Assembly: GCA_948567375.1 (NCBI GenBank)
Contig: OX419758.1
Coordinates: 10,979,001 to 11,043,000, forward strand
DNA from: Lunularia cruciata
Taxonomy: Eukaryota; Streptophyta; Marchantiopsida; Lunulariales; Lunulariaceae
Reading direction: 5' to 3'
Length of the DNA stretch: 64,000 bases
In this document: one piece after another, positions 9,510 to 21,385 of the stretch
Position numbering within the stretch: position 1 is the stretch's first letter
Layout of the letters: each line of letters opens with the position of its first letter
The notes under the pieces: model-generated
The model's input: only the letters and a program-made list of their open reading frames with translations
The model's database searches: none
Told to the model about the DNA's origin: nothing
Program-made: the position numbers and the translations under genes

Positions 9510-10724
9510 CTGAATCGTCTCGATAGGCACATGGCTCACAAGTGTCCGAGTGGTGATGCCTATCAAACGCATCCTATGTTGCTCTGCCAAGCCAAGGCTC
9601 ACAATCCAGGTCAAACAATTCAGGTCCATAGCCTGACTTAACACCTGACGCTTGGACGCCTTTGACACTGCTGGAATAGCGGTAATACCAGTGCAAAAAC
9701 CCATCGCCCGCTCTCTCTCATCAGCATTGGGCTCCACCAACTGCTGTAACTGTGAGTCCCAAACAAGTCCAGGTCCTCCCTCTCAAAAAGCATGAGACCC
9801 TAGGAAACTCATGAGTGTGGGAAATGCAGCTCTAGGCTGTCCAACTAGGTTCATCACTGCCATAGGTGACCTATCAGCCACAACCATTGTTTGAGACTGA
9901 CGCCCAACATCCAAGATATCATCAACAAGGATGTAGTCAAGTCGCTGAATCCTATCATAAGCGCGTTGTAGAACCTCTCTGGGTAAGAGGTTTGTCCACC
10001 AAAGACAAAGACGATGAGCCCGTGATCCCACTCTAGCTGCATCTAACAATACAGTAGGTCCCATCCAAGAATGGACCTGATGTGTACTCGCCACCACTCT
10101 GGTGCAAGAATCACCCAACAAAGGAACATTCTCCAGAAGGTAAGCTGGAGAAACAGACTGATGAACCAAGAGATGTCATAATATCCATAATATCTCCCAA
10201 AACACACCAGAATGAGGATCCTGAAGACCTAAACCGCGGCTCGCACGTGTATGTCCCTAACATGGCCATCCAGAAATCACCAAATGAAAAAGCCCATGTC
10301 TCTCTAGGTCATGCGCCCCCAGTAAGGAAATGTCTCTTGGTAGGGCTTTTTGGTAACCTTTGACTGCTGACATCGGTAATAACTCCGGATACCGATAGGC
10401 CAAGTGTGCCACATGATGTAGAGAGACTCGCCTAGCAATCTCATCCCTCTCTACATACAAGTACCTCTATACTCAAATACCCGCCTGTAACACCGTAGCT
10501 AGTCCGGTGTTGATTCCACCAAACAACTCCAATAGGCATATCTCCTCTGCTGGATACTGCCAAGCAATGAGTGTGGTATCCAGAGGTGTCAAAGCAATCG
10601 CCTCTAGAGGCTCATCCTCACACTCATCTCCTGATGGTATGAAGGCTCCACTCCAAGCCTGCTGCACCAACTGATCTGCATGTTGCTGCAATGCCCCCTC
10701 TGAACTCCACAATAGAACATCCAA
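9510..10724 (-). pseudogene. DMP-1 C5-cytosine DNA methyltransferase (DNMT3-like motif order)
   Basis: One reading frame with three internal stops contains the ordered motifs of a cytosine-5 DNA methyltransferase. Motif I is CLLELFGGINTGLATVLQAG (near 10480-10540), binding S-adenosylmethionine. Next come YLYVERDEIARRV and motif IV, VISGWPC followed by GHTRASRG (near 10262), holding the catalytic Cys. Motif VI is YLLENVPLLGD, motif VIII is VLLDAARVGSRAHR, motif IX is ERAMGFCTGIT and motif X is RQVLSQAMDLNCL. The I-to-X order fits DNMT3 or DNMT1 rather than the permuted plant DRM type, and details in VIII to X recall DNMT3. The Gln after the catalytic Cys is TAG here but CAA in DMP-2 and DMP-3. 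It lies between protease and RT. Retroelement-borne methyltransferases have been reported from charophytes and dinoflagellates, where self-methylation was proposed. Confidence 0.85.
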
Positions 10725-11075
10725 GGTGGATGGAACAATCCCACTCGTACTCCAAAGTCAAGTGATATCCTCTAGTACTGTAATATCCTCTGCATGGGCG
10801 TTCCCCTCCAACAAGTCACCAGGCCACGTAACTACACCACTGAAAGCTAAAACTGATGCTGCCATGGTCTCGGACTGTAGTGAGCCAAGACTGCCACTAC
10901 CCGTACTGGTAGGCGACATACCCGTCCCTCACCAGACTGCCAACCAGGTCTATAAGAGGTTGTCTCCTCCCAATAGTCAATGTTGAAACCCATGGGGTAT
11001 AACACTATTCCCCCAACTAGCACATCATATGACTCAGCTATCGTCGCAATAGCCTGAGCTCTCACCATCGAGCTA

Positions 11076-11742
11076 TTAGTTGGATGACCAGGTTGAACTT
11101 GGACAACAAGCTCTCCATGTGTGATGTACTATGTCGAACCACCACCTAGAGATGTCTGGATCTGAAATGGACACCTCTCCATATCGGTCTTCCGTAACTC
11201 CAGACCAACAATTGCAGCTTTCCCCAACATAAGGGGCTGCGCACCAGAGTCTAACAAGACTCTCTATGGTGTATAGACCTTCCCTAAAGGTCCTACCAAC
11301 AAAAAATCCCCCTTTGGTTATCCAATAGGACAACACCAGGTGTAAATCGTGCTCTCTCAAAGGCCGGTCTAGCTGGCAACTCCTCCAGTCTAGCCGCTGC
11401 TGCTTGCCATAAACCACTAGTCGCTGAACGGATCCCATGCTCCTCAACCAAGTCAGCTTCACTACCAACCACCTCTGCTCTAGTAGTAGGAACTGCACCA
11501 TCCCTACTCTCACACAACGTGGCAACCAACCGGAATACTGGAGCTGGGTCAACTCCCAATGTAAACATATCACTGGCCGAAAACAAAGGACCTCGCATAA
11601 TCAGCTGAGCCACCCCCAACATCATGCTAGACTCAGTCTCTGTAGTAGCAGGTGGCTGACTAGCAGGTGGCTGACTAGCAGGTAGTCCATCATGTACTCC
11701 ATCACCACCTACCACACCTACATTGGGACGTCTAGGAACCAT
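11076..11742 (-). pseudogene. DMP-1 aspartic protease region
   Basis: The retropepsin signature LLDSGAQPLMLGK is encoded at about 11225-11270. Asp-Ser-Gly is intact, followed by a hydrophobic stretch typical of retroelement proteases. The equivalent in DMP-2 is LLDYGAEPLMLGK (Ser to Tyr). It would mature the polyprotein. It lies upstream of the methyltransferase, and several stops and frame changes surround it. The interval 10725-11075 (VLVGGIVLYPMGFNIDYWEE) is the likely protease C-terminus and linker. Confidence 0.65.
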
Positions 11743-11876
11743 GGATGTTGTCTACAATGCCTCAGATAGTGTGAAAGACTGGGGAAGTCTGACCTATCTC
11801 CCAACCTCTCCTCTTTGTGGGTCCAACTCCACTGATGCTCCTCTAGGCTCTGGAGCACGTACTGCACTCCTAGTCA

Positions 11877-13343
11877 CTATTGTAGATGCATCCACCTAGG
11901 CTGCTCCGCACATGAAGTCCAAAGCATCTCTATCACCAGCATATGAGGTGGAAGCCTCAGCACCCGAATCTGATCTCCTCTGAGCAATAACCATACTAGC
12001 CAATCTCTACTCCAATTGCTCAATCTGAGTAGCCATAGCTGTGTTAGAAGTAAGGGCAAGTACTGCATCCCTACTAGGTGTAGATCCTCTACCACCACCT
12101 CGTCCTCCATGAACTGGAGCTCCTCTACTACCTGCCATAGCAGCCCTACCACTCCGTAACTCCGGGTGTAGGTCAAAACACCGGTCACTAGTGTGACCAA
12201 ATCTGTGGCAATGCTCACACTTTCTCTATGCTGGCTATGATGCACCCAAGGTATCAGGTCCACTGCCCTGAGTACACTCTCTCCAATGGTGAGGTCCACC
12301 ACAAGTCCAACAAGCAACACCACCACTCACTGGCTGCTACTGACCCGAAAATGAGGGTAAGGGTCTAACTCCACTAGGCCCTCCACTCGCTCCATAGGAT
12401 CTGGGCTGTCCACCCTGTCCTTGAAAACCAACTAGGTGTGGTGCACTCTACTGCACTCTAGAAGAAGTCACAGCCATAGATGAGGTCTCCCTACCAAATC
12501 CAAATGTCACCACTCTCTCCTCCACCATATTGAGCTCAATACACTCAGCCAAACCAAAGACTACTGCCAAAGTAGGCAAAGTAGCCTGCAACAACATAGC
12601 ATCACGAACTCTACGTCGCAACTCCCTGTCCAGTATCCCATACCAAAACTAGACTACCTGGGCCTCAATAACTCCCTGAGTGAAACTGATCAGCCGCCTC
12701 ATGCGAGTGTATGCCTTGCGTAGGCTCTTTCCAGCCTTCCATTAGAACTCCTGCAAGCTCCTTAGCTTGTCAGTCCGCACTCCTTGGTGGTTCTGCCTCA
12801 AACATAGAAAGAACTCCACCATGGGGTTAAACCCCGGTACCACACCACCTCCTACAGCGGTACCTCCACTTGTAGTAGCACTATCTCTAGCTAGTGCACC
12901 TCCACTAGCTCCACCAACACTACTCGAGCTAGAACTCATAGGTACAACCGATCTACTCCTGGCCACCAAGCCTAAAGTGATGGAGACATAGTGTGGAGAC
13001 CAATATTGTCTCCATAACTCAATCTCCTCCAAATGAGCTCTCCTAAACTCATGGTAGTCATCTATTGGTGGACCCTCCAAGTGCTGAAACAACCCCTTCC
13101 ATGCCATGAAGGGTGTGAACTAAGTCGTGTTCCGCATCTACTGCAGATCACACCAACTGTCGAACTCCTGGATGAAGTCATCCAACTCAATGGTACCCAC
13201 TGTACCAGATTAACGCCTAGGGCCTTTGGAGGCCCCATAAATCTCGTCCATGTCCCACAACAATGATGTGGACACACCAAGTGCACTCTCAATTGAATCA
13301 ACTCTTGTGTCAAATTCCAACTCAGAGTCAATCTCCTCCCTCA
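11877..13343 (-). pseudogene. DMP-1 gag with two CCHC zinc knuckles
   Basis: The N-terminal part includes TIELDDFIQEFDSWCDLQ, FMAWKGLFQHLEGPPIDDYH and EEIELWRQYWSPHY. A Ser/Gly-rich linker (VVPMSSSSSSVGGASGG) follows at about 12840-12960. The nucleocapsid part near 12180-12310 has two zinc knuckles, CWTCGGPHHWREC and CEHCHRFGHTSDRC. DMP-3 supplies an intact start codon at 57964 for the same protein; DMP-1 has GTG there. Two TAG codons fall at Gln positions of the DMP-3 copy. It would form the capsid-like particle and bind element RNA. Confidence 0.7.
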
Positions 13344-14588
13344 CTGGGACCTAAGATACAGCCTGATACCAAGCACCACTTCGAGTAAACCCACTACGTA
13401 CTGCAGGGCTAACTCCTTTGGAATCTCCAAAGAACTCCGTCGTGACAAAGTAACCACAACAGCAAACCCAAACCACCAACTGCAACCGCAAGTCACAACC
13501 GCAAGTACCCCACCAAGTGCCAACACCACCAAGCACCACCCACTAATGTAACTCTAACCAAGATAACTATACTAGGGGAAAGGGCAACCTATAACCTACC
13601 ATCATAACACGCACTCTCACGGTCTACAAATCATCACTTCTTGCCTCACCGGAGAGAAACAAAGGTAGTCTGACTGGTCATCACTCCAGCCTCACCACCG
13701 AGAGCACACCAGAGCACCAACGCTCAAAAGTCAGGGCACCTCACATAAACGTGGTGCACAAATAGGAAGCAAAGAATGGAGGGGGTCCAATCACAAGAAA
13801 TCTAAATGAAAACCCTCCATCTCATAACACAACACAGGACTGACTCTGCCACCATTTGGCATTTGACATAAGAGGAGTTCGTACCTAAGCTACCAAGATC
13901 ACCAAGAATGGTATCAAACTGCCTCTCCTAGCCAAAGCTACATGTGTATAGATAACAATGGCACAGTCACTATGACAAAAAGTGAGGGTGGACCAATTGG
14001 CTAGGGCACCAGTCTAGGAACAAGAGATCTAGGGGTCAAACCCTATTGTGCACAATCTAACAAGAAAGGCAGATTTTGCCAACCAATGACCAAGATCTAC
14101 TCTAAACTAGCTAGCCTCACGCCTGCAAGCTGGCTTGCTGGCCCTTCTAGGCCTTCATAGCCTCTCATAGCCCACAGCCCTATGCCTCGAAGCCTCTAAA
14201 CTTTCCACTAAATCCCCCGCTAACTTTCCACTCGTGCCAAATTGACAAAACAGGTTTTTCCAAATCACAATTTCATGAGAAGAGCTTCCCAACTCCACCT
14301 TCAATTTGACTTTCTGAGCCCAACTCGCAGCAAATTGGTCCTGCCTTCACCTCTTGAGCTCAAAATCACAACACTGCTCAAAAATTGCTCCTTCTTTGCT
14401 CCAAATTTGACCAGCACTTCCGCACACCGTCCACCTAACTGCCAAATTTGCATCAATTGATTGAGCTTCTACACACTAGGGAAACACTGAACTCGAGTCG
14501 AGCTACCAATGATCCACCAAGCTTGGAGATACCACCAACACTCACAGTTCCTGCACCCAATTTTCCCCTGACTTCACTTCTCTGATGT
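13344..14588 (-). other. DMP-1 5' leader
   Basis: This is non-coding DNA between module a and gag, about 1.2 kb. The first bases after module a read ACATCAGAGAAGTGAAGTC; in DMP-3 they read ACAACAAAGAAGTGAGAGTC. I cannot assign a standard primer-binding site; there is only a 7-base ATCAGAG resemblance to the initiator-Met type. No supported ORF is present. Confidence 0.5.
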
Positions 14589-15036
14589 AATCAGATTGCT
14601 TAACACTCTCAACTCAACTCAACTCAGATCAGTACTTGATCTATCACTCTATAAATTGCCAACAAATGGGCCCTGATTACAATCAAGCCACACTCACTCA
14701 AGCATAGAGAATCTAGGTGACACTCACCGGCCTCTGTCCACCATAGCCAGGAACTCGAAGGCTCAACATCAGAGAAGTGAGCTCTCTGGAGCTCACTTCA
14801 AAACTATACCCCTTGGACTCGAGCTAGCTCTAAAACCCTAACGGTCCCGCTGATGGCACACTCGATGGTGCGAATGGTGCAAAGTGATGGTGGGTCCCAC
14901 CATGAAGTCAGTATCTTGAACACAAAATCTAACCGTCGGAAAGTAGTCTTTGAGAAACTGCTGAAATAACTCTACCTACTATCATTGGAACTCCAGTGTC
15001 CGAGCATCTAGATGCGGCACTACAAATGGCATGACA
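14589..15036 (-). repeat. DMP-1 terminal module a, 5' copy
   Basis: This 448-bp copy is the true 5' end. On the minus strand it begins TGTCATGCCATTTGTAG and is directly preceded by interrupted CCE-1 coding DNA and the ACAAA target copy. No module b is attached. Confidence 0.88.
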
Positions 15037-15740
15037 TTTGTTGTGCTGGAGGTGACCTTGTGTCTTCAGGTTTACTACGCTTCTTCTTCTTTGGACTTGT
15101 GACTTCTTCCATCTTCCACTGTCCCGTCCTCAAGAAATGATCATCACTGGCTTGCAGGTGTGCCATATATTGTTGCTCTTCTTCATCCGCCTCCCGTCTC
15201 AAATCAGGTGGATATGCAACACCATGTGACACCTCTCCTCTGCTATCAACAAGTTTGACCCAAAGTAGAAGTGTGTTGCAAATGGTGCAAAATAATGTAG
15301 AGGCAAACCCGTCCTCCAATTGACCACCATCTGCCTTGTTCGTTGGTGAAACACTTCGCCCAATTCACTTTCACTCTTGCAAACATCTGGTGGAAAAAGA
15401 TTGCTTGTTGCATGTTCACATAAGTCGTTCATTCTAGTTTGAACATGGCCATTATTGTTCCTATGATACTTCATTTAATCGGGTCCCGATAGGACTCCAC
15501 CTTGTAACCATTTGTTGTACGCAGAGCAAAGAACAAATTTTGGATCTCCGCCGTCTCCTTTGTAGCATCACACTTCCGATAGAAGGTGATCCTCATTGGT
15601 TCTCTTGCTTCCTTCCCCAACACTAACCTCCAATCCAACTCAATCCATTGAGCCGGATTTCCTTTCTTCCCCTCGACTTCAAGGCCTTCCTCACAATTAC
15701 TAGCAGCTATCTCTACCATGACTCCTGAACATGAATCCAA
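15037..15740 (-). pseudogene. CCE-1 protein, N-terminal globular domain
   Basis: Minus-strand pieces encode MVEIAASNCEEG, then GNPAQWIELDWRLVLGKEA, TFYRKCDATKETAEIQ, RTTNGYKVESYRDPIK, FHQRTRQMVVNWRTGLP and DLRREADEEEQQYM, ending in the KKKKRSKPEDTRSPPAQQ segment where DMP-1 interrupts it. A stop and a frame change lie near 15471. This is the best-conserved part of the CCE protein, shared with CCE-3 53840-54411. No known catalytic motif is seen. Confidence 0.6.
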
Positions 15741-16459
15741 TTCATAATTGTGAAAGGGTTATGAATTCAAGTTCCATGCTAAGAAAGTAATATGAAGTCT
15801 ATTCAAGACTTGGATTCTTGCTACGACCTCTAACCTGCAAATTGCAAAACTTCTCACTGCCAGAGCATTTGTGACCTTCTTTGCCATGATCTGATCTCTC
15901 ATTCTTCAGCATTGGAAAACTATTCCTTCTCTTGGACGAGACACTCTAACCCCTTCTGGATTTTGGAAAATTTCACTCTCAATTGGCTTCCTGACACGCA
16001 TTACTATAGGACAACTACTCAAAGGGATTGGAAATCTACTTGACATATTCAACTTGTCCCTGCACAATTGCAATTTTATATTACCCCAAATTGCACTCAT
16101 TCTTCAGTCAATTTCAAAATTGACTTCCCCTACTTCTACGTGTTGTTGTCTTGTCACTATCAAGACATGCTTCTTCTACCTCTGCCGTTTCTTGAATTGT
16201 ACTTTCTTGCCACATACCAAGGTTATTAGACGGTCTTCATATCGGCCTTTGCTTCCCAATCCAAAGACGATGCTCTTTGGACTTCTTTCTTCATACCCTT
16301 CTCCTGAGTACCTCCATCATCGGATCCGATCTCGACTTCTTCAGGTTTCCTTGGAAGTCACTCCTGTCCATTCCTTCTTTTGCAATTCAGCTTTCTTTGT
16401 TAACTTCTTCTCCCAAATACTAATAAACAAAAAAAAAACAAAGAAATGTGGGCACCACA
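15037..16459 (-). mobile_element. CCE-1 element, proximal (5') part
   Basis: On the minus strand this begins at 16459 with TGTGGTGCCCACATTTC, as in CCE-2, and runs to the DMP-1 insertion at 15037. The five bases after the end, TCTAT (16460-16464), are the start of DMP-2 sequence and match the DMP-1 paralogue (GGTCTATACACC), which supports an insertion in DMP-2. The non-coding 5' part (16459 to about 15900) is AT-rich. Confidence 0.75.
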
Positions 16460-16933
16460 TCTATATACCACAAAGGGTCTTACTAGACTATGGTGCAGAG
16501 CCCCTTATGTTGGGGAAGGCTATAGTTGTCGATCTGGAGTTACGGAAGATTGATGAGTAGAGGTGTCCATTTCATATCCAAACATCTCTAGGTGATAGTT
16601 CTACATAGTACATCACATGTGGAAGGGAGAGCTTGTTGTTCAGATTCAACTTGGTCATCCAATTGATGGCTTTGTGGTGAGAGCTCAGGCCATTGTGACA
16701 ATGGTTGAGTCATATGATGTGTTAGGTGGGGAGCAATATTATACCCCATGGGTTTCAATATTGACTATTGGGAGGAGATAGTCTCCTATAGACTAGGTTG
16801 GAAGTCAGGTGAGAGACAGGTATATTGTTTACTTGTACACTTTAGTAGTGGTAGTCTTGGCTCACTATAGTTTGGGACCATGGCAGTTTCAGTTTTAGCT
16901 TTCAATAGTTTTGTTACTTAGCCTAGTGATTTA

Positions 16934-18260
16934 TTGGAAAGGAACGCCCATGTAGAGGATACTCCAATACCAGAGGAGATCACTTGGATTTGGAGTAAAA
17001 GTGGGATCATTCCATCCACCTTGGATGTTTCATTGAGGAGTTCAGAGGAGGCATTGCAACAACATGCAGATTGGTTGGTGCAACAGACTTGGAGTGAAGC
17101 CTTTGTACCACTAGGCGACCAATGTGATGATGAGCCTCCAAAGTTGATTACCTTGACACCTTTGGATACCACACTCATTGTTTGGTAGTATCCAATAGAG
17201 AGAGTATGTCTATTGGAGTTGTTCAGTTGGATTAGTACTAGACTAGCTACGATACTACAAGCGGGTATACAAGTATAGAGATACTTGTATGTGGAGAGAG
17301 ATGAGACTACTAAGCGAGTCTCTCTACATCATGTGGCACACTTGGCTTATCAATATCCTGAGTTATTTCCAATGTCAATAGTCAAAGGTTACTAGAAGAC
17401 CTTACCAATAGACATTTCTACAAGGAGAGATATACTTGTATGTAGAGAGAGATGAAACTATTAGACGAGTCCACTCTACATCATGTGGCACACTTGGCCT
17501 ATCAATATTCTAAAGTTATTACCAATGTCAATAGTCAAGGGTTACTAGAAGACCTTACCAACAAACATTTCCTTGTTGGGGGCACAAGATTTGGAGAGAC
17601 ATGGTCCCATTCATTTGGTGATTTTTGGATGGTCATGTCAAGGACATACACACATTGGCTGAGGTTTGGGTCTTTAGGATCCTTGTTTTGGTGTGTTTTG
17701 GGAGATTTTATGGATACTACAACATCTCTAAGTTCATCAATCTATTTCTCCAACTTACATTTTGAAGAACATCCTTTGATGGGTGATTCGTGCACTAGGG
17801 TGGTGGCAAGCACACATTAGGTCCATTCTTGGATGGGACCTATTTGTGTTGTTGGATATAGCCAAAGTGGGATCATGGGCTCATTGTCTAAAGAGGTTCT
17901 ATAGTGATCTTATTATGGGATTCATCATTGTTGTTGACATCTTGGATGTTGAGCGTAAGTCTCATATGGTGGTAGTGGTTGATAGGTCATCTACGGCAAT
18001 GGTGAACCTAGTTGGACAACCCCAGATGCTTTTCCTATAGTTATGAGTTTCTTAGGCTCCCATGCTTTCAAGAGAGAGTCTTGGATTGGTTTGGGACTTG
18101 CAATCATAGTAGTTGGTGGAGCCCAACGCCGATGAGAGAGAGCGGGTGATGCATTTTTGTACTAGCATTACCATTGTTCTAGTGGTGTTAGAGGCATCCA
18201 AGCATCAAGTGTTAGGTCAGGCTATGGACCTTAATTTTTTGACCTGGATTGTGAGCCTTG
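16934..18260 (+). pseudogene. DMP-2 DNA methyltransferase, degraded
   Basis: Motif remnants occur in the same order as in DMP-1: VCLLELFSWISTRLATILQAG near 17205-17265, YLYVERDET, GWSCQGH near 17625 (catalytic Cys-Gln kept, Pro changed to Ser), ENV-like and GDSCTRVVASTH near 17790, LDIAKVGSWAH near 17850, and the GQAMDLNFLTWIVSLGL counterpart near 18210. A ~150-bp tandem duplication at 17281-17572 repeats the segment after motif I. Frameshifts and TAG codons make it non-functional. It supports the methyltransferase as a family trait rather than a one-off capture. Confidence 0.75.
17281..17572 (+). repeat. Tandem duplication (~150 bp) inside the DMP-2 methyltransferase
   Basis: Positions 17281-17431 and 17432-17572 are near-identical, both beginning ATACTTGTATGT and both containing the CATCATGTGGCACACTTGGC segment. 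DMP-1 and DMP-3 have one copy. Confidence 0.8.
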
Positions 18261-18599
18261 GTTTGGTAGAGTAGTGTAGGATGCGCTTGATAGGCATCAC
18301 CACCCAAACACTTGTGATCGTTGTGCCTATCAAGATGATTCAAACACATGCGGGGGGTGATGGACCCAAATGGATAGGGTATTCTTGGGACATAGCCAAT
18401 GGCTACAGGGGAGAATGGTCTACTTGGAGTCCATTCAAGTCTACTTGGAGTCCATCCATGTCTACTTGGATTACACTCTTGGTCCACTTTGGATGCAACT
18501 ATGGAGCTTGCAGCCAAAGTAGAGGGAGTTTTTCACACTAAGGTTGGGACCTCTAGTGTTTGAGGCATGACACTATTTCTCCCAAGGGCCCAATGTAGC

Positions 18600-20160
18600 A
18601 GCTAGTCAGTACATCTTCCACTCCTACAACAATTACAAGGGATACTTGGGAGCCAGATCTTGGACCCAAGCTTACAGGAGAGGAAAGATGGAAAGTTTGG
18701 AGGTTCTTGAAGAGCTACATAAGTTGTTTTCCCTTTAGTATGAAGGATATGGGTGCTCTGAAAGGACCTAGTATTTGGATTGAGTTGACTAGTGATGCAT
18801 CAATTTTTTGATGCTCCTATTGATATAGTGACATGGAGAGAGTATTGATTCAAAGTCGGAGTAGTGACCTTTTTGAGGTTGGTTTGGTAGAGATTTCCCA
18901 TGGAGATTATGCATCAACTACAATGATGCCAGCCAAGAAGGATATGCATGGCAACTACATAGATAGGAAAATGTGTGGAGATTACCATCCTATCAACCGA
19001 TAGACTAGTGCTTATCAGCATGTCATGCTTACACCAAAGGAGATCTTTGATGCAATTGGGCATGCAAAGGTCTTAGCACTTTGGATCTTTGAGTGGAATA
19101 TCATCAATTGTTTATCAGTGATGAGGATAAGTCCAAGATAGCATTTTGGGCTATTGATCCTCACAACAAGGATGTGTTATATCAGTGGAGGTTCTTACTA
19201 TTTGGGTTAAGGAACACTCTTGCCAAGTTGTCCTAGGGTCATAGATAGGATCCTAGTTGGATTGGGTTTTTCTTGGTGCTATATTGATAAGATTTTGGTC
19301 TATAGCACTACGGTGGAGGAGCATGAGAGACATTTGTTGGAGGTGTTTGAGAGATTAAGATCTCATGGACTCAAATTACATCTTGGGAAGTGTAGTTTCT
19401 TCCATGAGCAAGTTGAGTATTTTGTTCACACTATCTACCCTAGAAGACTTGGTGTTTAGCAAACCACGGTGAAGGCTATTGCGCATATTCCTTGGCCTAC
19501 GGATGTGAGTAGAGTGCAAGAATTCCTTGGGTTGGCAAACTTCTATTGCCGCTTTGTTAGAGGATTTAGTGCCATTGCCAAGGCCTTGACAAAGTTGACC
19601 AAGCTTACATAGGAGTGGTGTTGGGGAGATGAGCAAAAGAGAGCTTTTGTAGAGCTCAAGGAAAGGATGACATCTACTCCTATTTTGAGGAGACCAATTA
19701 GAGGACAACCATTTCATGTTCACACTGATTGGAGTATGTTGGAGCTTGGAGCAATGCTCACCTAGCATGATGATGAGAAGGAGTATGTGGTGGCCTATGC
19801 TAGTTGCTGCAAAAATTTAGTAGAGGTAAAGTGTAGTTCATATGAGGGAGAGTGCTTGCTAGCAATATGGGTAGTAGCACATTTTTTATGTTACCTATTT
19901 GGTAACCCCTTTTTACTCTTATCACTATTCATCAACCATTGAAGTGGTTGATGGAGTCTGACAAGCTTTCAAGGAAGCTTGTGCAATGAGCTCTAATTTT
20001 ATAAGAGTATGATTTTATGGTTATTCACAAACCTAGAGTGGTGAACCATGATGCAGATAAGTTGAGTAGAAACCCATGTCCCAACCAATAGGATCAGACT
20101 GGAACACATTGGCATGTTGATACAGATGAGGAGATGGTGCTAGGTTGGCATGCATCTACC
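18600..20160 (+). pseudogene. DMP-2 reverse transcriptase and RNase H, degraded
   Basis: The sequence is collinear with DMP-1: MPAKKDMHGNY, CGDYHPINR followed by the same TAG as DMP-1, PKEIFDAIGHAK, YQWRFLLFGLRN, WCYIDKILVYS (second catalytic Asp of the YxDD box lost), FLGLANFYCRFVRGFSAIAK and HTDWSMLELGAML. Two TAG codons occur where DMP-1 has CAG or CAA (before EWCWGDE and before HDDE). At least one frameshift lies near 19210. Confidence 0.78.
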
Positions 20161-20499
20161 TTTCTCTAAATAATTTTTTGAGGCTTTAGTGGTATCTCTC
20201 TCAATGCATAAAAGAGGAGTTATTGAGATCATAGATCAAAATAGTAGAGATAGTGGTACAATTCAACAAGACATTCATGATGATGTCTTAGTGATGGACT
20301 ATCTTTGCATTGGTGTTGTGGGTGGCACAATTGGGGCCAAGGAGAGAGATTGTGTTCTTCAATAGGCCAAATGGTTCAGATTGGAGGGCAAACCCCTTGT
20401 GTGTGTATGGGAGGATGGTAGAGTGCAAGTAGTACCACTCTCATCTTAGAGACCACAATTGGTCCATCATGCTCATGAAGAGCTAGGAAATTTTGGAGT

Positions 20500-21380
20500 A
20501 AAGCGTACATATAGCTTTCTCTAGAGTAATTATTGGTGGTGCGGTATGCAGACCAATGTTTAGCAATTTGTTTCCAGATGTGTGGTTTGTGACCAAGTTA
20601 GAGCATCATTTAATGCCCCTACGCCACAATTACACCCATTACCTATCATGGGATTGGGCTACCATTGGAGTTTGGACTTTACTGGACCTTTATCATTGAC
20701 TGTGAGACATCATCGGTATATTTTGGTGATGGTGGAGCAGTTCTCCAACTAGATTGAGTTGGTGGCACTTCCTAACAAGTCCAATGAAGGGACAGCTTAC
20801 TCTTTCCTAGATCAAGTTCTTAGTCATCTTGGTGCACCAATTGAGATTTTGACTGATCAAGGCATAGAGTTCTTGGGAGATTTTCAGGTCTTGGGAGATT
20901 TTCAGGTCTTGTGTGCTTTGATTGATCATCTATTACCTCTCGAGATCACCTTAAGGCAGATGGCTTAGTAAAGAGAGTGGTTCAGACAATGAAGAGAGGA
21001 TTGCAAAATTATGGTTTGCAAAGAGGCCACTTGGGAGATTGGGATCTCCAATTACCTTGGTCGGCCATGGGCTATCGGTTCAGTCGACAAGCCTTCTTAG
21101 CATCCTTCTCTCCTTACTTTTTATTCTATGGACAAGATCCAAATTTACCTGTAGCCATTCATTGAGATGTTATTATAGTGTTAGACTTGGATGATCTAGA
21201 TGTATGGATGAGTGCATGTTCTCAATGGGCAGAGATCTTTGGAAAGTGATGTCAATGGCCTTTGAGAAGTTAGCAATTGCTGAGCATAGGGATACCTTAT
21301 GCTATGCTACCATTCAAGGAGGAAATTAAGACTCTCAATCCATCAATTTCATCCAAATGACTATGTATATCTATACTAGA
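20500..21380 (+). pseudogene. DMP-2 integrase, degraded
   Basis: The core shows SLDFTGP, ILTDQGIEFLG and a degraded region where the Glu motif should be. An 18-bp tandem duplication (GDFQVL repeated, near 20877-20912) follows the second Asp. TAG and TGA codons are shared with DMP-1 (before QFV and before the D.VLDLDD segment). Confidence 0.72.
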
Positions 21381-21385
21381 CAACA

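Larger units (their letters stand above)
1765..15036 (-). mobile_element. DMP-1: Ty3/gypsy-like element encoding a DNA methyltransferase and PHD finger
   Basis: This is the complete outline of a minus-strand retroelement. Its order is module a (5'), leader, gag with zinc knuckles, aspartic protease, C5-cytosine methyltransferase, RT, RNase H, integrase and PHD finger, followed by a polypurine tract and modules b-a-b. It is inserted in CCE-1. The flanks read ACAAA on both sides, or CAAA if the element ends in CA. The matching uninterrupted site is present in CCE-3 near 54507-54525. Another element, CCE-2, is inserted at 5950-9504 with TGTGC duplicated. The coding region carries many in-frame stops but the RT-to-PHD part has no frameshift. 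The element is not autonomous as it stands. Confidence 0.88.
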
